NCBI RefSeq assembly: GCF_001632285.1
Contig: NZ_LWAH01000013.1
Coordinates: forward strand, 310,001-374,000
Length of the DNA: 64,000 bases
Direction: 5' to 3'
From: Moraxella catarrhalis
GTDB lineage: Bacteria; Pseudomonadota; Gammaproteobacteria; Pseudomonadales; Moraxellaceae
The notes under the pieces were generated by a model that did no database searches, was not told the origin of the DNA, and saw only the letters and a program-made list of their open reading frames with translations. This document shows positions 44,208 to 52,460 of the stretch, one piece after another; position 1 is the first letter of the stretch; each line of letters begins with the position of its first letter. The translations under genes were made by a program, and so were the position numbers.

Positions 44208-45182
44208 ATGATGGCCAGTGAGTATGCACCTACCTTAACTTTGATGAATGCCAAAAAACGGGCTCAGATGCTACAGCATATTCGAGCATTTTTTGAGGCA
44301 CGCAATATCATGGAGGTCACAACACCGATATTATCGCAAGCAGCCAATACTGATGTATATATCCAATCGGTTCAAGCAACATTCCAAGGTGCTACAGGTC
44401 AAACCAAAGGCTATCTACATACATCGCCTGAGTTTGCGATGAAGCGATTGCTTGCTGCTTATCAGACGCCCATTTATCAGATATGCCAAGTATTTCGTGA
44501 TAACGAAAAAGGCCATCGCCATAATATTGAGTTTACCATGCTAGAATGGTATCGCCCAAATTTTAGCCTAGATGCATTGGCTGATGAATTATCAGAACTA
44601 TTAAGCGTTGTTTATCAAAAACCCATCCACTTAACCCAAATTAGCTACGCCCAAGCATTTGTACATTATTTGGGCATACACCCATTTGATGATATGAGTA
44701 CGCCAGATATCTTGCGTCAGTGTGCTGTCGCTCACAACATTCATTTGGATATGGGCGATGACAAACAAGGCTGGTTAGATTTATTATTTAGCCATCTTAT
44801 CGAGCCAAAATTAGGCTTACAAAACCCCACCTTGGTTATCAATTATCCAAAGCTTACCGCCGCCCTTGCCAAAACAGCGGTCGATGCTGATGGTTATGAG
44901 ATTGCAAGACGCTTTGAGCTGTATATTCATGGCGTTGAGATTGCCAATGCTTATGATGAACTTGCCAACAGCCAAGAGCTGCTAAAGCGTTTTGAGCAAG
45001 ATAATCATGAACGCCACCGCCAAGGTCTGCCCATCATGCCCATTGACTATCGTCTGCTTGCTGCCTGCGATCATCTGCCTGATTGTTGCGGCATTGCCTT
45101 AGGCATAGACAGATTATTCATGGTGCTGCAAGGTCAATTAAACATCAATCAAGCCATTGCCATTACGACAGATAATGCCTAA
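44208..45182 (+). CDS. epmA: EF-P--(R)-beta-lysine ligase EpmA (PoxA/GenX)
   Basis: A paralogue of the class II lysyl-tRNA synthetase catalytic core without the anticodon-binding domain. It activates beta-lysine and attaches it to Lys34 of EF-P. The 324 residues match E. coli EpmA (325). Motif 2 is visible as FRDNEKGHRHNIEFTMLEWYR, with YLHTSPEFAMKRLL before it, and motif 3 as GIALGIDRLFMVL. efp and epmB lie 16 kb away in the same window. TAAGG precedes two ATGs; the first is taken. The 3' end overlaps the convergent CitE-like gene by 4 bases. Confidence 0.94.
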   Translation: MMASEYAPTLTLMNAKKRAQMLQHIRAFFEARNIMEVTTPILSQAANTDVYIQSVQATFQGATGQTKGYLHTSPEFAMKRLLAAYQTPIYQICQVFRDNEKGHRHNIEFTMLEWYRPNFSLDALADELSELLSVVYQKPIHLTQISYAQAFVHYLGIHPFDDMSTPDILRQCAVAHNIHLDMGDDKQGWLDLLFSHLIEPKLGLQNPTLVINYPKLTAALAKTAVDADGYEIARRFELYIHGVEIANAYDELANSQELLKRFEQDNHERHRQGLPIMPIDYRLLAACDHLPDCCGIALGIDRLFMVLQGQLNINQAIAITTDNA

Positions 45183-45991
45183 TTTTTGGCGACTTTTATT
45201 AGGTTTTTTGCCCAGTTAATCAGTGGCAAATCAACCATCTTACCATCAATGGCAAAGACCGTCTCGCCTGTTTTTTGGTATTTTTGGCAAATGGCATGGG
45301 CAAAAGCCATTTGTTCGGCTTGTGCTGTTAGCACGCCATCAGCAACGGCAATTTGTTTTGGATGAATCATCATCTGACCTGCAAACCCAAAATCGCACCA
45401 GTGGCGTACACAAGCGGCCAATCCTGTTTCATCTTCAAAATCATTAAAAATGGTCTCAATGGGCGGATGAAGACCATTTGCCACAGAATGAATCAATAAA
45501 TCAGTACGAATTTTATCAAAAATCAGCTGTGATGCTGGCGAATCTGGTTGCACACCCAGCTCATACATCAAATCCAATCTACCAAAACTCATCGCCCAAA
45601 GCCCATCAGCTTGTGCGATACTAGCAATATTTGCCATCCCCACTGCTGTCTCAATCATGGCAATGACAGGCTTATGAATGTGGTGATACACGCTTTCAAC
45701 TTGGTGTTTATTTTGGCATTTTGGCAACACAACGCCAAGCAGATGATTAAGCTTAAGCATACAAGTAATATCATCAAGATGATGCATGCTATGCACGGCA
45801 TTGATACGCAGCCAATAGCCACACTCGCCTTTGGCATCTAATGCCATCAGTGCTGTGCGTGCGTGATTTTTTTGGTCATCTGCGACGGCATCTTCTAGGT
45901 CAATGATGATGGCATTTGCTTTAGATTGCTTGGCTTTTGATACCCAATCAAGGCGTGTTGCTGGCACAAATAAAAATAGGGTTTTATTCAT
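45179..45991 (-). CDS. CitE-like (HpcH/HpaI superfamily) lyase
   Basis: A 270-residue TIM-barrel protein of the citrate lyase beta-subunit type. FVPATRLDWVSKA, IIIDLEDAVADDQKNHAR, VVLPKC, IAMIETAVGMANI (metal-binding Glu) and GQMMIHPKQIAV are the family motifs. No citrate lyase alpha/gamma or citC/citX genes are nearby, so it is more likely a malyl-, citramalyl- or other acyl-CoA lyase than citrate lyase itself. It overlaps epmA tail-to-tail by 4 bases. Confidence 0.8.
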   Translation of the reverse strand: MNKTLFLFVPATRLDWVSKAKQSKANAIIIDLEDAVADDQKNHARTALMALDAKGECGYWLRINAVHSMHHLDDITCMLKLNHLLGVVLPKCQNKHQVESVYHHIHKPVIAMIETAVGMANIASIAQADGLWAMSFGRLDLMYELGVQPDSPASQLIFDKIRTDLLIHSVANGLHPPIETIFNDFEDETGLAACVRHWCDFGFAGQMMIHPKQIAVADGVLTAQAEQMAFAHAICQKYQKTGETVFAIDGKMVDLPLINWAKNLIKVAKN

Positions 45992-46025
45992 GATGTATCA
46001 CCCATTGTCATCAAAAATAGCAGTT

Positions 46026-47189
46026 TTAGCCATCAAAAAAGACTTTCTCCACCCTTCCCGTCAGCGTCTGCCCCAAAAATGGCGTGTTCTTGCCTGCTGA
46101 TAGCATGGTGTCTTTGGTTACCGTCCATGCTTGATTTGGGTCAATGAGTACCGCCCCACCAATGCGCTCATAATCTGTAATGCCTGCGATTTTGGCAGGA
46201 TTTAGGCAGATTTTTTCTACCAACTGCTCAGTACTTAACACGCCATCTGCCACCAGTTTCACCCCCAATGACACAAAGGTGTCAAAGTTACTGATGCCTG
46301 CTTGGCATTGGGCAAAGGGGGCTTGTTTGGCACTGCTTGACAGTGGTTCATGATGAGAACAGATGGCGTCAATCGTACCGTCTTGAAGACCCTTGATAAG
46401 AGCTTTTTGGTCGGTGTTACTACGCAAAGGGGGCAATACATAAGCATGAGCGTTATAACCCTCAATGTCATCATCGGTCAGGTGCAACTGGTGCATCGCC
46501 ACATCACAGGTAATGGGCAAGCCCTTTTGTTTGGCATGACGGATTAGCTCTACCGAGGTGCGACAAGTGATTTGGCTAAAATGTGCATGAATGCCTGTCT
46601 CTTCGGTCATCAAAATTTGCTTAGACAGTGCAATGGTCTCAGCCAGCCACGGAATGCCTTGCAATCCATGAAAAGATGCGATATAGCCATCGTGAGCCAC
46701 ACCCCCTGCCGATAAACTGGGTTCATCAGGGTAGAAGAAGACTTTGATGTCAAAGGTCGCTGCATATTCTAAACAGCGTAACAATACCAAATCACTCTCA
46801 AAACCTGCCGCTGTATTGCTCACGCCGATAGCACCGCCTTGTTTTAGTCCTGCCAGATTGGCAGGTTGTTTACCCTCTAAGCCTGCACTCAATGCCCCCA
46901 AAACATGCAAGTAAATGCCACCGTCTGCCCATGCTTTTTGTTTGAGACCCTTTAACAGTGAGCCGTTTTCTAGCACAGGGCTGGTATCAGGTGGCATGAC
47001 CACATGCAAAAAGCCATTTTGGCGTGCCGCTCGCCCCTCGCTTGCCAGCGTACCATGTGACTGATGTCCCGGTTCTCGCAATCTGGCACACAGATCAACA
47101 AGGGGCGGTAATAGCCATTTGCCATCTGTGCTTATGCCTTTGAGTTGGGCGGTGTCAAATCGCCAGTTGGGGGGAAGTAGATTTTTCAT
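46026..47189 (-). CDS. pyrC': Dihydroorotase-like PyrC' (non-catalytic partner of PyrB)
   Basis: An amidohydrolase-fold protein of 387 residues. The metal-binding HxH of active dihydroorotases (DxHxHLREPG) is replaced: the protein has DLCARLREPG. The late Asp is also lost (CSHHEPLSS). This is the pattern of the inactive PyrC' that, in Pseudomonas, holds PyrB in the active dodecamer, and PyrB is encoded just upstream. Hence a structural role in pyrimidine synthesis is likely; an active pyrC should be elsewhere. ATG 47189 is taken as the start; the frame is open to ATGs at 47231/47228 and GTG 47237, which abut the sel1 stop. Confidence 0.85.
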   Translation of the reverse strand: MKNLLPPNWRFDTAQLKGISTDGKWLLPPLVDLCARLREPGHQSHGTLASEGRAARQNGFLHVVMPPDTSPVLENGSLLKGLKQKAWADGGIYLHVLGALSAGLEGKQPANLAGLKQGGAIGVSNTAAGFESDLVLLRCLEYAATFDIKVFFYPDEPSLSAGGVAHDGYIASFHGLQGIPWLAETIALSKQILMTEETGIHAHFSQITCRTSVELIRHAKQKGLPITCDVAMHQLHLTDDDIEGYNAHAYVLPPLRSNTDQKALIKGLQDGTIDAICSHHEPLSSSAKQAPFAQCQAGISNFDTFVSLGVKLVADGVLSTEQLVEKICLNPAKIAGITDYERIGGAVLIDPNQAWTVTKDTMLSAGKNTPFLGQTLTGRVEKVFFDG

Positions 47190-47237
47190 CACTGTCTCTT
47201 TCTTTGCTTGATTTGGGATACGGGGCATCATCAGCAC

Positions 47238-48038
47238 CTAGTAGCCTTGTTGGTTTAGCCTACGGTAGTGATCACAGCCTAACTGATCTCCATGATCACA
47301 GGCTTGACCAAAATAGCGTTTGGCGGTGCTTTTATTTTGTCGTACGCCATGACCATTGTAATACATCGCGCCCAGATTAAATTGAGCCTCTGCATACCCT
47401 TGATTGGCGGATTTGGTGTACCATTCGATGGCTTTTTGATAATCTTGGCGTACGCCATGACCTTTGTCATACATCACGCCCAGATTAGATTGAGCAGCTG
47501 CATCACCTTGATGGGCGGCTTTGGTGTACCACTCAACTGCTTTATAATAGTCTTGGTGTACGCCATGACCTTGTCTATACATCTGCCCCAGATTATATTG
47601 AGCCTCTGCAAACCCTTGATGGGCGGCTTTAGCGTACCATTCAACCGCCTTTTTATAATCTTGACGCACGCCTTCACCTTCGTGATACATCACACCCAGA
47701 TTAAATTGAGCTTTTGCATGCCCTTGACCTGCGGCTTTGGTAAACCATTCAAATGCTTTGTGATAATCTTGGCGTACGCCCAGGCCTTGGGCATACATCA
47801 CGCCCAGATTATATTGGGCTTGTGCATCGCCTTGATGGGCGGCTTTGGTAAACCATTCAAACGCTTTGGCATGGTTACCTTGCTGATAATACTCATAAGC
47901 CAAATCAAACTGAGCAGCTGCATCACCACTTTGGGCTTGGCGTGTCAAAGTTGCCATATCCGCCGTCGCCATATCCGCCGCCATTGCCGATACCGACAAC
48001 AACACACCCATGGCTAACGCTGTGAATTTTGTTAACAT
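47238..48038 (-). CDS. Periplasmic Sel1-repeat (SLR/TPR-like) protein
   Basis: A 266-residue protein with a signal peptide (LTKFTALAMGVLLSVSAMA, cleavage near AMAAD) and six tandem Sel1 repeats of 36 residues, consensus AxAQYNLGVMYxxGxGVRQDY(x)KA(x)EWYTKAAxQGD. The first repeat is shortened and the last diverges and carries two Cys (QACDHGDQLGCDHYR) that could form a disulfide. Sel1 proteins are scaffolds for protein-protein contacts. The repeats are about 108 bp and very similar at DNA level, so copy number may vary. The gene sits between pyrB and pyrC', which are normally adjacent. Confidence 0.88.
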   Translation of the reverse strand: MLTKFTALAMGVLLSVSAMAADMATADMATLTRQAQSGDAAAQFDLAYEYYQQGNHAKAFEWFTKAAHQGDAQAQYNLGVMYAQGLGVRQDYHKAFEWFTKAAGQGHAKAQFNLGVMYHEGEGVRQDYKKAVEWYAKAAHQGFAEAQYNLGQMYRQGHGVHQDYYKAVEWYTKAAHQGDAAAQSNLGVMYDKGHGVRQDYQKAIEWYTKSANQGYAEAQFNLGAMYYNGHGVRQNKSTAKRYFGQACDHGDQLGCDHYRRLNQQGY

Positions 48039-48103
48039 GACTTTATCCTTATAAAAATAAAAAGTAAAAATCCATCTTAGTTGTAAGCTTTAAAATCACC
48101 TGC

Positions 48104-49096
48104 TTATCGTTGCCCTGACATCGCCATCGCCATCACTGCCATACGCACCGCAATGCCGTTATTGACTTGTTTTAAAATCACCGACTGACTGCCGTCTGCC
48201 ACGCTTGATGCGATTTCAATACCACGGTTCATGGGTCCTGGGTGCATGACCAGGGCATTGGGCTTGGCAAGTTTTAGCCGTTGTTCGGTGATGCCATACA
48301 TTTTAAAATACTCAGAAGTTGATGGCAAAAGTGGTGAGCCGATGCGTTCATTTTGGATGCGTAAGCCAATAATCACATCAGCATCTGCCACGCCTTTATC
48401 AATGTCATCAAATACTAAGACGCCATAGCGTTCAATGCCTTTTGGTAACAAAGTCTTGGGGGCGATGACACGAATATCACGCACCCCCAAAGTCGTCAAA
48501 GCCGAAATGTCCGAACGAGCCACACGGCTGTGCTTGATGTCGCCAACAATCGCCACAGAAAGTTCATCAAAGGGCTTATCTGCTTCACGGTAAATGGTGA
48601 GCATGTCAAGCATTGCCTGCGTTGGGTGGGCGTGCCAGCCGTCGCCTGCGTTGATGATGGCAACATTGGGGGTAACCTCGGTCGCCATATAATGGGCCGC
48701 CCCACTGGCAGAATGACGCACCACAAACATATCGGCACTCATCGCCTCCAAATTCCAAAGGGTATCACGCAAAGTCTCGCCTTTGTTGGTGCTTGAACGC
48801 GCGATGTCAAGGTTTAGCACATTAGCACCCAAGCGTTTTTGGGCGGCCTCAAAGGTGGTGCGAGTGCGTGTGGAATTTTCAAAAAACAGATTCATCACCG
48901 TCTTGCCTGACAGCTCTGTGGTGTTAATCAGCTTGCCATCTTCATCAAAATAACCCATCGCTTTATCAATAATCCCTTCAAGCTGTGGGCGTGTCAGTCC
49001 CTCCACACCGATAAAATGGCGTATGCCAGCATCGTCATTGGGGATAAGCTGTGGGCGGACAAGGGTTTGATTTAGGCGGGCGGTGGTGGCGGTCAT
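48104..49096 (-). CDS. pyrB: Aspartate carbamoyltransferase catalytic subunit
   Basis: It condenses carbamoyl phosphate with aspartate in the second step of UMP synthesis. The 330 residues, longer than E. coli PyrB (311), fit the class that associates with PyrC' and not with PyrI. The carbamoyl-phosphate site is [28 protein letters not shown] and [13 protein letters not shown] are further signatures. The start [12 protein letters not shown] lies after AAGGAAAACCC. Downstream come sel1 and pyrC' on the same strand. Confidence 0.95.
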   Translation of the reverse strand: MTATTARLNQTLVRPQLIPNDDAGIRHFIGVEGLTRPQLEGIIDKAMGYFDEDGKLINTTELSGKTVMNLFFENSTRTRTTFEAAQKRLGANVLNLDIARSSTNKGETLRDTLWNLEAMSADMFVVRHSASGAAHYMATEVTPNVAIINAGDGWHAHPTQAMLDMLTIYREADKPFDELSVAIVGDIKHSRVARSDISALTTLGVRDIRVIAPKTLLPKGIERYGVLVFDDIDKGVADADVIIGLRIQNERIGSPLLPSTSEYFKMYGITEQRLKLAKPNALVMHPGPMNRGIEIASSVADGSQSVILKQVNNGIAVRMAVMAMAMSGQR

Positions 49097-49242
49097 GGGT
49101 TTTCCTTAGGTGCGTGCTTGTGCCGTGGCAAAATAAAATTAAGTCATTTTAACAAATTTTTCCCATTCAAAACAATATTGTTTTACAAAATAAACCCACA
49201 AAAATCCATACCAACAAGGCAACACACAGACCATCAGATTTA

Positions 49243-49251
49243 TGGTAAAAT
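49243..49251 (+). promoter_or_regulatory. Extended -10 promoter of fbp
   Basis: TGGTAAAAT about 84 bases before the fbp ATG, the same extended -10 as at hemJ and tRNA-Val. Confidence 0.4.
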
Positions 49252-49334
49252 ATGCCAAAAAATTATCACGGTCTGATTGGCTTAGTCTGCTGATTTGATG
49301 ATGATAATTGTAAAGATATTTTTAAGGATATTTT

Positions 49335-50333
49335 ATGATGACATTAACCCAATATTTACAATCACACGCAAGTGATGAGCTTGCCAGCACGCTCGGCACT
49401 TTGGCAAACAGCAGTATCGCCATCAGTGCCTTACTTGATAAAGGGGCGTTGGCAGGCATCCACGGCGAAGCAGGTAACCAAAATATTCAAGGCGAAGCCC
49501 AAAAAAAACTCGATGTCATCGCCAATAATTTACTCCTTGATGCCCTAACCAAGAACCCACACTGTGCAGGCGTTGCCTCCGAAGAGCTGGATGAAATTAG
49601 CCCTGCTCATGATGATGGAACATTACTGGTCACTTTTGATCCGTTAGATGGCTCATCAAATATTGATATTAATATGACTGTGGGTACGATTTTTTCTATT
49701 TTGCCGTATCAGCGTGTGGGTAGCCAAGCCACCGAAGCCGACTTTTTACAAAAAGGTACTTCACAATTGGCAGCAGGCTATTTTATTTATGGTACCAGTA
49801 CCATGCTGGCAATGACGCTGGGGCAAGGTGTCATCATGTTCAGTCTTGACCCAACGACACAAGAATACCTACTTATCGATAATCAAGTAAAAATTGATGA
49901 AAGTGCAGCAGAATACGCCATCAATGCATCAAATTATCGCTATTGGCTAGACCCCATCAAAGAATATATCAATGGTTTGGTTGCAGGTGATATGGGTATC
50001 CGCAATAAAGATTATAATATGCGTTGGGTGGCAGCGATGATTGCAGATGTGCATCGTATTTTGATTCGTGGTGGGGTGTTTATGTATCCTTTTGACACCA
50101 AAATTGCAGGTAAGGCAGGTAAGCTGCGATTGATGTATGAAGCCAATCCGATGAGCTTTATCATTGAGCAAGCAGGCGGTGCAAGTACTGATGGCGTGGT
50201 ACGCATTATGGACATTCAGCCTAGCCACATTCATCAGCGTATTCCTGTGGTACTTGGTGCCAAAGAAGAGGTTGATTATGTCAAAAATTTACATGCCAAA
50301 GCAGGTATCTTGGCAAATGGTGAGATGGCATAA
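49335..50333 (+). CDS. fbp: Fructose-1,6-bisphosphatase class 1
   Basis: A gluconeogenic enzyme of 332 residues. The metal and substrate site is [21 protein letters not shown] (Asp/Leu/Asp-Gly-Ser-Ser), preceded by GVASEELDE, with [11 protein letters not shown] later. An organism living on amino acids and organic acids, as Moraxella does, depends on this step to make hexoses. AAGGA lies 7 bases before the first of two ATGs. A 13-bp hairpin follows the stop by three bases. Confidence 0.95.
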   Translation: MMTLTQYLQSHASDELASTLGTLANSSIAISALLDKGALAGIHGEAGNQNIQGEAQKKLDVIANNLLLDALTKNPHCAGVASEELDEISPAHDDGTLLVTFDPLDGSSNIDINMTVGTIFSILPYQRVGSQATEADFLQKGTSQLAAGYFIYGTSTMLAMTLGQGVIMFSLDPTTQEYLLIDNQVKIDESAAEYAINASNYRYWLDPIKEYINGLVAGDMGIRNKDYNMRWVAAMIADVHRILIRGGVFMYPFDTKIAGKAGKLRLMYEANPMSFIIEQAGGASTDGVVRIMDIQPSHIHQRIPVVLGAKEEVDYVKNLHAKAGILANGEMA

Positions 50334-50336
50334 CTC

Positions 50337-50369
50337 AATCAAACGCCGCCACTGGTGCGGCGTTTGATT
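50337..50369 (+). terminator. Perfect hairpin after fbp, probable terminator
   Basis: AATCAAACGCCGC (50337-50349) pairs perfectly with GCGGCGTTTGATT (50357-50369), a 13-bp GC-rich stem with a 7-base loop. It has no T-run, so termination strength is uncertain. It separates fbp from the repeat tract and the methyltransferase. Confidence 0.6.
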
Positions 50370-50381
50370 CATCGGCTTATG

Positions 50382-50444
50382 TTATCATTTATCATTTATC
50401 ATTTATCATTTATCATTTATCATTTATCATTTATCATTTATCAT
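50382..50444 (+). repeat. Heptanucleotide simple sequence repeat (TTATCAT)9
   Basis: Nine perfect, uninterrupted copies of TTATCAT, 63 bp. Being 63 bases long it keeps frame between ATG 50379 and ATG 50451. As 7 is not a multiple of 3, gain or loss of one unit shifts that frame. Each unit contains TATCAT, a 5/6 match to the -10 hexamer. The tract has no stop codon in any frame on this strand. Confidence 0.97.
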
Positions 50445-50450
50445 ACAATT

Positions 50451-51227
50451 ATGACCATCACCTCTAAAGATAACCCCATCATCAAACACACTCACGCTCT
50501 ACTTGGCCATCATCGCACTCGCAAAAAAAGCAGGCAAACGGTTATCGAGGGCGTGCATTTGGTGGAAGCCTACCTTAAACAAATGCCAGCCGTCCACAGG
50601 CTTATTGTCTCAGAATCTGCCACGGTTCATGATGAGGTTTTACCGTTATTATCCCAAATTGACCCCAAACAAATCACCATCATCAGCGATACTTTATACC
50701 AACAAATACGCACGCTGGGTGAAAGTATCAGTGTCATGGCTGTGATTGATATTCCTCATCAGTCATTACCAACAATCAGCGGTGACTGCTTAATTCTTGA
50801 TGGCTTGCAGGATTTGGGTAATATCGGCACACTATTACGAACTGCCTCAGCGGTTGGTATTCAGACAGTCATCACCTCGCCTAATACTGCTCATTTGTGG
50901 TCACCCAAATGCCTGCGTGCAGGTATGGGTGCTCATTTTTCAATATCAATTTATGAACATATCGCTGTTAATGAGATTTTACAAAAGCTAAAAACGCCGT
51001 TATATGCGACAAGTTCACATACAAATAAAGTGATCTATGACCATGATTTAACCAGCCCCATCGCTTGGGTGCTAGGACACGAAGGTCAAGGCGTGCGTGA
51101 TGAATTTTTAAACAACGCAATACCCATCGCCTTACCACAACCAGGCGGACAAGAAAGCCTAAATGTTGGTATTGCAGGTTCGGTATGTTTTTATGAAATG
51201 TTGCGTCAGCGTCATTATCTTGTATGA
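50451..51227 (+). CDS. SpoU/TrmH-family RNA 2'-O-methyltransferase, preceded by a phase-variable-type repeat
   Basis: A SPOUT-class SAM methyltransferase of 258 residues from ATG 50451 (MTITSKDNPIIKHTHALL). The N-terminal RNA-binding part has the RlmB/TsnR-like SKDNP...KSRQTVIEG, and the knotted C-terminal domain shows LILDGLQDLGNIGTLLRTASA (motif 1), WVLGHEGQGV (motif 2) and ALPQPGGQESLNVGIAGS (motif 3). Substrate is probably 23S rRNA but the site is unknown. No SD precedes 50451. An upstream ATG at 50379 reads in frame through the nine repeats and would add a 24-residue hydrophobic extension (LSFIIYH three times). Expression or N-terminus may therefore vary with repeat number. Confidence 0.85.
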   Translation: MTITSKDNPIIKHTHALLGHHRTRKKSRQTVIEGVHLVEAYLKQMPAVHRLIVSESATVHDEVLPLLSQIDPKQITIISDTLYQQIRTLGESISVMAVIDIPHQSLPTISGDCLILDGLQDLGNIGTLLRTASAVGIQTVITSPNTAHLWSPKCLRAGMGAHFSISIYEHIAVNEILQKLKTPLYATSSHTNKVIYDHDLTSPIAWVLGHEGQGVRDEFLNNAIPIALPQPGGQESLNVGIAGSVCFYEMLRQRHYLV

Positions 51228-51399
51228 TGGTTAAACGCCATAGCCATGCTTAATCACATTGTTTAAACGATGATAAAACTTAATAATTGATTTAATTTTC
51301 ATCTAAAAACAACCCTTTTATTTTTATAAATTTTTAATAAACTTTTTAAAGTATTAATCGATTATCAAGCGTAGCATGCCCCAAAAACTTATGCATCAA

Positions 51400-51432
51400 A
51401 AAAAAGCACCCAATCAATTTGGATGCTTTTTT
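51400..51432 (-). terminator. Rho-independent terminator of etfBA
   Basis: AAAAAAGCAcCCAA (51400-51413) pairs with TTGGaTGCTTTTTT (51419-51432), one internal mismatch, T-runs on both strands, 61 bases after the etfA stop. Confidence 0.75.
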
Positions 51433-51492
51433 GGATACAAATTTTGGATACAAGTCATCAACTGTGTCCATATCAATGATTGATCGCTTAGC

Positions 51493-52422
51493 TCATAGCT
51501 TGTCAATCAGTTCAGGCACGACATCAAACAAATCACCTTCTAAGAAATAATCAGCCACCGATGCAATGGGCGACTCTGGGTCGTTGTTGATCGCCACGAT
51601 GGTTTTTGAATCCTTCATGCCTGCTAAATGCTGAATCGCCCCTGAAATACCGATGGCAATGTACAAATTAGGTGCAACGATTTTACCAGTTTGTCCCACT
51701 TGCATATCATTAGGTACAAAACCTGCATCAACAGCAGCACGACTGGCACCAACCGCAGCACCCAGCTTATCAGCCAAAGGCTCAATGTATTTGGTGAAAT
51801 TCTCACCACTTGCCAATGCTCGACCACCTGAAACGACAATGTTGGCTGAGGTCAGCTCTGGGCGGTCAGTTTTGGCAAGCTCTTCTTTCACAAAACTTGA
51901 TTTATCGGTATCTTCGGCAATACCCACCGCTTCAATAGAAGCACTGCCCGTCAATTCTGCTGGCTCAAATGCTGTACCACGCACTGACACCACGACCACA
52001 TTTTCACTTGATTTGACTGTAGCGATTGCGTTACCAGCATAAATTGGACGCTCAAAAGTATTGGCATCTATGACGGCAGTGATGTCTGATACCATGCTGA
52101 CATCTAACAGTGCCGCCACTCGTGGCAAAAAGTTCTTGCCAGTGGTGGTTGCAGGGGCAACAACATGGCTATAATCAGTTGCCAAAGCCTTGACCAGCAA
52201 CGAGATATTTTCTGCCAGCTGATTGGTATAAGCGGCATTATCTGCCACCAAAACCTTGCTCACACCTGCTACCTTGGCGGCTTCTTGTGCCACAGCTTGG
52301 CAATCAGCACCTGCTACCAAAAGATGTACATCACTGCCCATTTGCACAGCTGCGGTAACAGTTGCAAGGGTTGCTGGCTTTAATTCTTTATTATCATGTT
52401 CTGCATATACTAAAATTGTCAT
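51493..52422 (-). CDS. etfA: Electron transfer flavoprotein alpha subunit
   Basis: The FAD-binding subunit of ETF (309 residues), which carries electrons from acyl-CoA and other dehydrogenases to ETF:quinone oxidoreductase. The C-terminal FAD domain has the ETF-alpha signature LYIAIGISGAIQHLAGM and, before it, GASRAAVDAGFVPNDMQVGQTGK; VVSGGRALASGENF also belongs to the pattern. It follows etfB after 38 bases on the same strand. Confidence 0.95.
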   Translation of the reverse strand: MTILVYAEHDNKELKPATLATVTAAVQMGSDVHLLVAGADCQAVAQEAAKVAGVSKVLVADNAAYTNQLAENISLLVKALATDYSHVVAPATTTGKNFLPRVAALLDVSMVSDITAVIDANTFERPIYAGNAIATVKSSENVVVVSVRGTAFEPAELTGSASIEAVGIAEDTDKSSFVKEELAKTDRPELTSANIVVSGGRALASGENFTKYIEPLADKLGAAVGASRAAVDAGFVPNDMQVGQTGKIVAPNLYIAIGISGAIQHLAGMKDSKTIVAINNDPESPIASVADYFLEGDLFDVVPELIDKL

Positions 52423-52460
52423 AATTTTTATCCTTAAGCTTTATCGATTTATCATGGGTA

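Noticed and set aside
47292..48017. A 241-codon open frame on the plus strand opposite the Sel1 gene
   Set aside because: It mirrors the 108-bp Sel1 repeats, has no SD, and its peptide is a repetitive hydrophobic pattern without family signatures; the minus-strand frame has signal peptide and repeat motifs.
50355..50378. GTG 50355 as start of the SpoU methyltransferase
   Set aside because: It lies inside the right arm of the fbp hairpin and has no SD; ATG 50379 or 50451 are more credible.
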